This document shows positions 23,324-28,699 of a DNA stretch of 28,699 nt, piece by piece. The stretch's first letter is position 1. Every line of letters begins with the position of its first letter. Source of the DNA: an uncultured Mycoplasmatota bacterium (GTDB lineage Bacteria; Bacillota_I; Bacilli_A; RF39; UBA660); the NCBI GenBank assembly GCA_900552975.1, contig UWSL01000005.1, positions 1-28,699 of the forward strand. Direction: 5' to 3'. Made by a program: the position numbers and the translations under genes. The notes beneath the pieces are model-generated. The model made no database searches. It saw nothing but the letters and a program-made list of their open reading frames with translations, and had not been told where the DNA came from.

Positions 23324-24226
23324 ATGAAAAAGGGTTTAAAGAAAATTATTATTAGCATTATTTTTTTATTAGCAATTTGTTTTCCGTTTATAACATCTTT
23401 AGCTGATTCGGGTTTTGATGGGAGTTATGATAGTGGATCAAGTTCTTCAAGCTGGAGCAGTTCATCTAGTAGTTCTAGTTCTTCAAGTAGTTCATCTTCT
23501 TATTATAGTAATACATCCAATAAAATGTCTAATACTATCAGTATAGTAATGTTTCTTGTTGTAATAGTTCTTGTTGATTGCTTAATTGCATCTCATCTTC
23601 TTAAAACAGATCCTATCCAAAGCAAAGATCTCGATAGTATGCTTGCTTATAAAAATCCTAATATGAAACCATATAATTTTGAAGAACTACAAAAATTATT
23701 ATCTGACTTTGATGAAAACAACTTTAAAAATTATGTTTTTGAACTGTATAAAAAAATTCAAATTGCTTGGATGAACTTTGATAATGAAACCTTAAAGAAA
23801 TGTACAACTGATGAATTATATAATACTTATAATGTCCAACTTCAAGGTTTAAAAGTAAAACAACAACAAAATATAATGGATGAATTTACGCTTGAATCAA
23901 TTAATATTTCTGGTATGGAAATAGGCACCACTACTATTTCATTAGCAGTAAATATACGTTTGACATGTTTAGATTATATAATTGATGCGAACGGTAATCC
24001 TGTAAGAGGAAATAAAGATAAAAAAGTCACATATGAGTATCTTATGATCTTTACTAGAAGCTTATCTTCAAAACCAAATAAATGTCCGAATTGTGGAGCT
24101 GATTTAAATAATGTTAATTCTAGCACTTGTGAGTATTGCCGTGCTAATTTAATAAATGAAAATTATGATTGGGTATTAAGCAAAAAACAAATCTTATATC
24201 AAACTATTAACAGAAAACAGAATTAA
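23324..24226 (+). CDS. Exported Ser-rich, Tim44-like, zinc-ribbon membrane protein (copy 1)
   Basis: Architecture: signal peptide (about 1-27, cut expected at SLA/DSG) and the family motif SGFDGSYDSG. A nearly pure Ser tract of 20 Ser around one Trp runs from about 39 to 59. Then a membrane helix (about 68-92), a Tim44-like domain (about 118-245, with LLSDFDENNF, YKKIQIAWMNFDNETLKK and TDELYNTY) and a zinc ribbon with four Cys (about 254, 257, 269, 272). The protein ends DWVLSKKQ. If the signal is cleaved, the Ser tract faces outside while the Tim44 and ribbon domains are cytoplasmic, which suits the reduced Cys. The Tim44 fold binds lipids or proteins in known cases; the function here is unknown. 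It heads a unit with the next two genes (gaps of 63 and 61 bases, no hairpin between). Confidence 0.72.
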   Translation: MKKGLKKIIISIIFLLAICFPFITSLADSGFDGSYDSGSSSSSWSSSSSSSSSSSSSSSYYSNTSNKMSNTISIVMFLVVIVLVDCLIASHLLKTDPIQSKDLDSMLAYKNPNMKPYNFEELQKLLSDFDENNFKNYVFELYKKIQIAWMNFDNETLKKCTTDELYNTYNVQLQGLKVKQQQNIMDEFTLESINISGMEIGTTTISLAVNIRLTCLDYIIDANGNPVRGNKDKKVTYEYLMIFTRSLSSKPNKCPNCGADLNNVNSSTCEYCRANLINENYDWVLSKKQILYQTINRKQN

Positions 24227-24272
24227 TCATAATTTCTAACTTAAATGTTCTTCTAAAAAGGAAATTGACTTA

Positions 24273-24402
24273 TAAAGGAGTAAATATACATGAAACAAAA
24301 TTTTAAGAAAATTATTATAATATGTAGTCTTATTATAATATGTCTTTTTCCTATAATTCCTTCATTTGCTGATTCAGGCTATGACGGCAGTTATGATAGT
24401 GG
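24273..24402 (+). repeat. 130-bp near-identical direct repeat, copy A
   Basis: Bases 24273-24402 match 25285-25414 at every position except one (A24286 versus T25298). The block covers the ribosome binding site, start codon, signal peptide and SGYDGSYDSG motif of two neighbouring paralogues, at an offset of 1012 bases. Confidence 0.95.
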
Positions 24403-25240
24403 ATCAAGCTCTTCTGATTGGGGTGATTCTCCAAGCTCCTCAAATAGGAATGATCATTCAAATTCGTCATCATCAAGAGGAAGCAGTTCTTCATCTAGTC
24501 ATAATGATGACTCAATATTTTCTCTTTTCATTGATTTTATTATTATAATTTATATTGGTTATTTTATTCTTTTGCTCATTAATGTGATTATTGTAAAAAT
24601 TTATTTGTTCTTTGAAAAAATTATTGATTTCTTAATTCATCCTGAAAAAAGGCATATGGTGAGTATTGCTGGTAATGAATTATCACGATATAAAAAAGAT
24701 GAAGTACTTAAATTAATTCCAGACTTTGATGAAGAAAACTTTAAACAACAAGCATACGAATTATACAAAGCAATCCAAATAGCTTGGATGAATTTTGACG
24801 AAAATGCCATAAGAAAATATACAACAGATGCTTTATATAATACATATTCTTCTCAATTGGCGTTATTAAAAGTCAAACAAGAAAAAAACATTATGAAAGA
24901 TTTTGAATTACAACAAGTTCAAATTGCAGGAATGGAAGTAAAAGAAAACTTCGTTTCTCTAGCAGTTAGTATGACTATAAGTTGTTATGATTTTATAGTT
25001 GACGCCAATGGTAAAGCGATAAGAGGCAATGAAAATAAAAAAGTAACATACAAGTATCTTATGATTTTTAATAAAGGTCTATCTCAGAAGCCTAATAAGT
25101 GTCCTAATTGTGGAGCGTCTTTAGAAGATGTAAACTCAAATACTTGTCCATACTGTAGAAGTAATCTAATTAACGAAAATTATGATTGGGTTCTAAGTAA
25201 AAAGCAAGTTCTATCGCAAACAAAAAATACGCATAAATAA
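24290..25240 (+). CDS. Exported Ser-rich, Tim44-like, zinc-ribbon membrane protein (copy 2)
   Basis: Same plan as copy 1. It has a signal peptide ending near IPSFA/DSG, then SGYDGSYDSG. The outer region is Ser-rich with Asp, Asn and His interruptions (about 38-72), less pure than in copy 1. A membrane helix (about 77-108) follows, then the Tim44-like domain (about 128-262: LKLIPDFDEENF, YKAIQIAWMNFDE, TTDALYNTYSSQL). The zinc ribbon has C271, C274, C286 and C289. The first 37 residues are identical to those of copy 3 down to the DNA, though the outer regions and Tim44 domains have diverged. TAAAGGAG precedes the ATG. Confidence 0.72.
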   Translation: MKQNFKKIIIICSLIIICLFPIIPSFADSGYDGSYDSGSSSSDWGDSPSSSNRNDHSNSSSSRGSSSSSSHNDDSIFSLFIDFIIIIYIGYFILLLINVIIVKIYLFFEKIIDFLIHPEKRHMVSIAGNELSRYKKDEVLKLIPDFDEENFKQQAYELYKAIQIAWMNFDENAIRKYTTDALYNTYSSQLALLKVKQEKNIMKDFELQQVQIAGMEVKENFVSLAVSMTISCYDFIVDANGKAIRGNENKKVTYKYLMIFNKGLSQKPNKCPNCGASLEDVNSNTCPYCRSNLINENYDWVLSKKQVLSQTKNTHK

Positions 25241-25284
25241 TAAATGAAATATAAGCAATTTTTAGTAAAAAATAGTTGGATTTC

Positions 25285-25414
25285 TAAAGGAGTAAATTTA
25301 CATGAAACAAAATTTTAAGAAAATTATTATAATATGTAGTCTTATTATAATATGTCTTTTTCCTATAATTCCTTCATTTGCTGATTCAGGCTATGACGGC
25401 AGTTATGATAGTGG
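25285..25414 (+). repeat. 130-bp near-identical direct repeat, copy B
   Basis: Partner of 24273-24402. Identity stops abruptly at base 25414, where the Ser-rich coding part begins and the two genes become different in length and sequence. Confidence 0.95.
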
Positions 25415-26279
25415 TTATAGTTCATCAAGCTGGGATAGCTCTTCAAGTTGGGATAGTTCATCAAGTTGGAGTAGCTCATCAAGCTCTTCATATGATTGGG
25501 AACCCCATGACTATGGATCATCCAGTTATTCTGGCTCCAGAGGAATTACAATATCTGCTCAATTTTCTCCAATCGTTTTTCAAATTCTCTTTATGATTGT
25601 TATTCTTATTTTTGTGGGAATGGGTATTGCAGCATTAGTTAAATTTATTAAAAGTCTTGAAAATCTTTTATTTCGTCCACGCACCATGTATACAATGAGC
25701 ACTATGGGAAATGAATTATCACCATATAAAAAGAGTGAAGTACTTAAATTAATTCCAGACTTTGATGAAGAAGCCTTTAAACAACGTGCTTATGAATTGT
25801 ACAAAGAAATACAGATTGCTTGGATGAATCTCGATAATGTCACTATCCGAAATTGTACAACTGATGAATTATACAATTCGTACTCCTCTCAATTAGCTTT
25901 ATTAAAAGTAAACAAACAAAAAAATATTATGAAAGATTTTGAATTACTTAATGCACGAATTACTGGTATGGAAATAAAAGAAGAATTTCTTTCATTAGCA
26001 GTAAATATGACTGTAACTTGTTATGATTACGTTGTTAATGAAAATAACGTAACTATTAGAGGTAACGATGCAGTACCAGTTATTTACGAGTATTTAATGA
26101 TTTTTAACAAAGGTTTTTCTTCTAAGCCTAATAAATGCCCAAACTGTGGGGCGCCTTTAGAAGATGTGAATTCAAATACTTGTTTATATTGCAGAAGTAC
26201 TCTTATTAACACAAATTATGATTGGGTTTTAAGTAAAAAGCAAGTTTTATCTCAAACTGAAAATAAAAAAGTTGATTAG
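25302..26279 (+). CDS. Exported Ser-rich, Tim44-like, zinc-ribbon membrane protein (copy 3)
   Basis: It has the same signal peptide and SGYDGSYDSG as copy 2, then an outer Ser/Trp/Asp region built of SSSSWD-type units (about 38-85). A membrane helix (about 91-116) and a Tim44-like domain (about 138-270: LKLIPDFDEEAF, YKEIQIAWMNLDN, TTDELYNSYSSQL) follow. The zinc ribbon has C279, C282, C294 and C297 (KCPNCGAPL to CLYCRS). The Tim44 domains of copies 2 and 3 are the closest pair in the cluster. Last gene of the three-gene unit, ended by a strong hairpin. Confidence 0.72.
   Translation: MKQNFKKIIIICSLIIICLFPIIPSFADSGYDGSYDSGYSSSSWDSSSSWDSSSSWSSSSSSSYDWEPHDYGSSSYSGSRGITISAQFSPIVFQILFMIVILIFVGMGIAALVKFIKSLENLLFRPRTMYTMSTMGNELSPYKKSEVLKLIPDFDEEAFKQRAYELYKEIQIAWMNLDNVTIRNCTTDELYNSYSSQLALLKVNKQKNIMKDFELLNARITGMEIKEEFLSLAVNMTVTCYDYVVNENNVTIRGNDAVPVIYEYLMIFNKGFSSKPNKCPNCGAPLEDVNSNTCLYCRSTLINTNYDWVLSKKQVLSQTENKKVD
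25419..25490 (+). repeat. Four-unit degenerate 18-bp tandem repeat in the Ser-rich coding region
   Basis: Units AGTTCATCAAGCTGGGAT, AGCTCTTCAAGTTGGGAT, AGTTCATCAAGTTGGAGT and AGCTCATCAAGCTCTTCA, encoding SSSSWD-like hexapeptides. Mixed AGY/TCN serine codons keep the period, so the length can change in frame by multiples of six residues. Confidence 0.85.
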
Positions 26280-26280
26280 G

Positions 26281-26318
26281 AAAATTCTCTGCTTTTATAT
26301 AAGTAGAGAATTTTATTT
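26281..26318 (+). terminator. Intrinsic terminator of the three-gene Tim44-like unit
   Basis: AAAATTCTCT (26281-26290) pairs with AGAGAATTTT (26305-26314). The stem continues inward through G-T, C-G, T-A and T-A pairs. The T tail is short. Confidence 0.8.
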
Positions 26319-26420
26319 AGCTTAAAAAATTTCATAGATTGTTATTATTTTATTATAAAATAAAGTTAGAAAATAAAATACTACCATAACAAGTATTTGA
26401 TTCTAGAAAGTTGGAATTAT

Positions 26421-27341
26421 ATGAAAAAAATTTTTCAAAAAATTATTATCTATTTTACCATTCTTCTTTTAGTTTGCTTTCCTATCATACCGGCCTTTGC
26501 CGATTCTGGTTTTGACGGTAGTTATGATAATGGAACAAGTTCTTCTGGTTGGAGTGGTTCTTCAAGCTCCACAAGTGGGAGTGATCGTTCAAGTTCTTCA
26601 GGAGGAGGAAGTAGTTCTTCACATGGAAATACAGGTTACCAACATGGAGGTATAGACAACTTTTTTACAATCTTAATAGGTTTAAGTGTTGTTTTTATTT
26701 TTATGACTACGTTTTTGATTATAATAAATTACTTCCTTTGTAAAGAAAGCCAAAAGAAAATAGCTAGCGATTCCGCATCTATCAAACCATATAACAAAAA
26801 TAATATTTTACAAGTTTTACCTGATTTTGACGAAAGCATCTTCCTAAATTATGTCTATAATATATACAAAACAGTCCAAATAGCTTGGATGAATTTTGAC
26901 TATGATACCTTGAAAAAATATACAACTGAAACTTTATACAATACTTATACTTCACAACTCGAAACTTTAAAAATAAAAAATGAACAAAATATCATGAAAG
27001 ACTTTGAATTAATAAAAGTCAATATAGACGGAATGAATATTCAAAATAATGTTGTTTATATAAGAGTTCATATGCGACTTTCATGCTTTGATTATATAAG
27101 CAAACCTAGTGGTGAAATAATAAGAGGTAACGATAAACGAAAGGTAGTCTATGAATATTCTATGATTTTTACAAGAACGATCTGTGATGCACCAAATAAA
27201 TGTCCAAATTGCGGAGCTCAATTAGATAATGCCAATTCTACTACATGTCCATATTGTCGCTCATATATTGTAAATAATAATTATGATTGGATTTTATATG
27301 GTAAAAAGGTCATCGCACAAACCGAAAATTTTAAAAATTAA
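26421..27341 (+). CDS. Exported Ser-rich, Tim44-like, zinc-ribbon membrane protein (copy 4)
   Basis: It has a signal peptide (about 1-26, cut near AFA/DSG) and SGFDGSYDNG, then an outer Ser/Gly-rich region (about 38-75: SSGWSGSSSSTSG, SSSGGGSSSS). A membrane helix (about 82-106), a Tim44-like domain (LQVLPDFDESIF, YKTVQIAWMNFDYDTLKKYTTETLYNTY in two parts) and a zinc ribbon with C261, C264, C276 and C279 follow. It ends DWILYGKK. The open frame reaches back to a TTG at 26397, but homology starts at MKKIFQK (26421), so that start is used; the GGA site is weak. It is separated from copy 3 by a terminator and so is a separate unit. 306 residues. Confidence 0.7.
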   Translation: MKKIFQKIIIYFTILLLVCFPIIPAFADSGFDGSYDNGTSSSGWSGSSSSTSGSDRSSSSGGGSSSSHGNTGYQHGGIDNFFTILIGLSVVFIFMTTFLIIINYFLCKESQKKIASDSASIKPYNKNNILQVLPDFDESIFLNYVYNIYKTVQIAWMNFDYDTLKKYTTETLYNTYTSQLETLKIKNEQNIMKDFELIKVNIDGMNIQNNVVYIRVHMRLSCFDYISKPSGEIIRGNDKRKVVYEYSMIFTRTICDAPNKCPNCGAQLDNANSTTCPYCRSYIVNNNYDWILYGKKVIAQTENFKN

Positions 27342-27406
27342 AAAAATAAAATATTGACTATGTTACATGATTTTACGATAGAAACATATATTTTATTGGT
27401 GATAAA

Positions 27407-28492
27407 ATGTTTCAAAAAATAAAACAAAAAAGAATAATAATAACTTTTTTAGTTGTTATATTCTTTGCTTTAGCAATTACTATTAGAATCTTATATGTTC
27501 AAATATTCAGTTATAATAATTTAAATAAACTTGCTAATAATTTATGGCAACGTAATTTGCCAATTACAGCAGATCGAGGACGTATTCTTGATCGAAATGG
27601 TAAAGTTTTAGCTACTAACGTAACAACTACCACTATATATGTTGTACCAAATCAAATAAAAAATAAAGAAGAAGTAGCTCAAAAACTAGCTGAAGTTCTA
27701 AATGCCAACTATGACGATATTCTAAAGCATTTAACTAAAAAAACATCCCTCGAAAAATTAAATCCAGAAGGTCGCCAATTAGATACAAAAACTGCCGATG
27801 TCGTAAGTGCTCTTAATTATGATGGTATTTATCTTATGAAAGAATCAAAAAGATATTATCCTTATCAAACAGTACTTTCTCATGTTCTAGGTTATGTTGG
27901 TATTGATAATCAAGGTTTATCTGGTCTAGAACTACAATATGATAGTTATCTTACTGGTAAAAACGGCTCGATTAAATATTTTTCTGATGGTAAAGGTAAA
28001 AAATTATCTAATAAGGAAGTTTATGAAAAACCTCAAAATGGTATAGATATAACCTTAACAATTGATATTGATATTCAGTTGGCTTTAGAAAAAGAATTAG
28101 CCAATGTTGCCACTAAATATAATCCTGAAGAATCACTTGCAATAGTAATGGATCCTAATACTGGTGAAATTCTTGCTATGGCTTCTAATCCCAACTTTGA
28201 TTCTAATAATTATCAAAAATATGACTTAGAAACTATTAATCATAATTTACCAATTTGGAAAAATTATGAACCAGGATCAACTTTCAAAATAATAACTTTA
28301 TCAGCTTCTCTAGAAGAAAAAACAATTAATTTATTTGATGATCATTTTCATGATTCGGGTTCAATTAATGTAGAAGGCGCCCGTATAAAATGTTGGAAAC
28401 ATGGTGGTCATGGCTCCGAAACGTTTTTAGAAGTAGTCGAGAACTCCTGTAACCTTCTAGTTAATACAGGCATACAAATCTTTAAAATTTGA
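27407..28492 (+). CDS. C-terminally truncated class B penicillin-binding protein (SpoVD/PBP2-like), probable pseudogene
   Basis: It resembles a complete division or sporulation PBP at first: membrane helix (about 9-30), pedestal motif ADRGRILDRNGKVLA, QGLSGLELQYDSYL and LTIDIDIQ. The transpeptidase part follows, with SxxK as S291-T-F-K294 and SxN as S347-C-N349 in VVENSCN. The sequence then departs from the family within a dozen residues and ends with TGA after 361 residues. The KTG box and about 200 residues of the transpeptidase are missing, so it cannot be an active transpeptidase as read. No continuation appears in the other frames of the remaining 207 bases. Reading TGA as Trp does not restore the homology. 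Rearrangement, an insertion continuing past the window, or an assembly join are possible. Compare the intact PBP at 4501-6603, which is only distantly similar. Confidence 0.8.
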   Translation: MFQKIKQKRIIITFLVVIFFALAITIRILYVQIFSYNNLNKLANNLWQRNLPITADRGRILDRNGKVLATNVTTTTIYVVPNQIKNKEEVAQKLAEVLNANYDDILKHLTKKTSLEKLNPEGRQLDTKTADVVSALNYDGIYLMKESKRYYPYQTVLSHVLGYVGIDNQGLSGLELQYDSYLTGKNGSIKYFSDGKGKKLSNKEVYEKPQNGIDITLTIDIDIQLALEKELANVATKYNPEESLAIVMDPNTGEILAMASNPNFDSNNYQKYDLETINHNLPIWKNYEPGSTFKIITLSASLEEKTINLFDDHFHDSGSINVEGARIKCWKHGGHGSETFLEVVENSCNLLVNTGIQIFKI

Positions 28493-28544
28493 CTATTCAT
28501 TTCATGAATGATATTATTCTAATATTACCAAAGGAGAAAATATT

Positions 28545-28625
28545 ATGTTAAACAATCAAATAACGACAACTTATTTAACCATTAAATCAATTAATAACAT
28601 TGATTGTTTTAGCATTGTTCAATAA
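28545..28625 (+). CDS. Possible 26-residue small protein after the truncated PBP
   Basis: A strong AAAGGAG seven bases before ATG 28545 starts MLNNQITTTYLTIKSINN and ends at TAA 28623-28625. It is not hydrophobic and resembles nothing I know. An inverted repeat, AATCAAT-N7-ATTGATT (28585-28605), lies inside it and is followed by GTTTT. It could be the start of a recently broken gene whose body was lost with the PBP end, or chance. The rest of the window, 28626-28699, shows no gene. Confidence 0.3.
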   Translation: MLNNQITTTYLTIKSINNIDCFSIVQ

Positions 28626-28699
28626 TAATTTATATAAAATTAAGTTCATTGATTCAAAGTTTATTACAATCACGTAATAGACTTTTTATATATAATAAA

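Noticed and set aside
23415..23510. Ser tract as a CRISPR or satellite array
   Set aside because: The repetition is codon-based within a continuous reading frame, with no spacers or constant repeat length.
24366..25596. Two short plus-strand ORFs beginning MLIQAMTAV
   Set aside because: Both are the +1 frame of the identical signal-peptide and SGYDGSYD block in copies 2 and 3, so their similarity only reflects that DNA repeat.
28445..28540. TGA read as Trp to extend the truncated PBP
   Set aside because: TGA ends rsmH normally and Trp is TGG throughout; reading through yields only a few codons with no PBP similarity before the next stop.

Overview
The window is a stretch of very AT-rich chromosome with short gaps between genes. 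It most resembles a Gram-positive-type (Firmicutes/Bacilli) relative of the Mollicutes, such as the uncultured gut RF39-like or Erysipelotrichia-like lineages. Reasons: low GC with A/T-ending codons, AGGAGG-type ribosome binding sites, sigma-A-like promoters with 16-18 bp spacers, compact A/U-rich intrinsic terminators, a mraZ-rsmH-ftsL-PBP cluster, a PASTA-type division PBP and a SipW-type signal peptidase. The standard code fits: Trp is TGG and TGA ends genes. Placement below phylum is inference. There is no phage, IS, CRISPR, tRNA or rRNA in the window.

Layout. (1) 1-6634, cell wall and division: a membrane-integrated MurF cut by the left edge, Ddl, then after a terminator an MraZ-box promoter driving mraZ-rsmH-ftsL-PBP2/FtsI, closed by a strong terminator. 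Ddl makes D-Ala-D-Ala, MurF attaches it to the precursor, and the PBP cross-links it at the septum. (2) 6668-10188: a cytoplasmic transglutaminase-fold protein, convergent with pyruvate kinase and methionine aminopeptidase on the minus strand. (3) 10174-14747: a membrane Tim44-like protein (minus), a six-helix membrane protein with a Q/N-rich tail, and a MacB-type ABC transporter with ATPase and permease fused. (4) 14791-22454, surface and secretion: a prealbumin/SpaA-like anchored surface protein, a divergent PrsA-like foldase, a giant pseudopilin of 926 residues with Ig-like and Cys-rich regions, a TasA-like anchored protein, a SipW-type signal peptidase with an extra polytopic domain, and a membrane protein with a long charged tail. 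(5) 22472-27341: a tandem cluster of five Tim44-like proteins ending in four-Cys zinc ribbons. Four have a signal peptide, a shared SG(F/Y)DGSYD(S/N)G motif, a Ser-rich segment and a membrane helix; the first is soluble. (6) 27407-28699: a second PBP that stops just after its SxN motif, so its KTG box is missing, then a small ORF at the right edge.

The best candidate for an undescribed system is region 5, together with its distant minus-strand relative at 10174-10959. The genes are locally amplified, keep a conserved architecture, and two of them share a nearly identical 130-base block that suggests recent gene conversion. Second is the surface-fibre neighbourhood of region 4, where a giant pseudopilin sits beside a SipW/TasA-like pair with no pilus assembly genes in view.

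Several start codons are moved inward from the longest ORF (mraZ, rsmH, the 11139 protein, the ABC transporter, the last Tim44-like gene), because promoters, operators or ribosome binding sites lie inside the longer versions.
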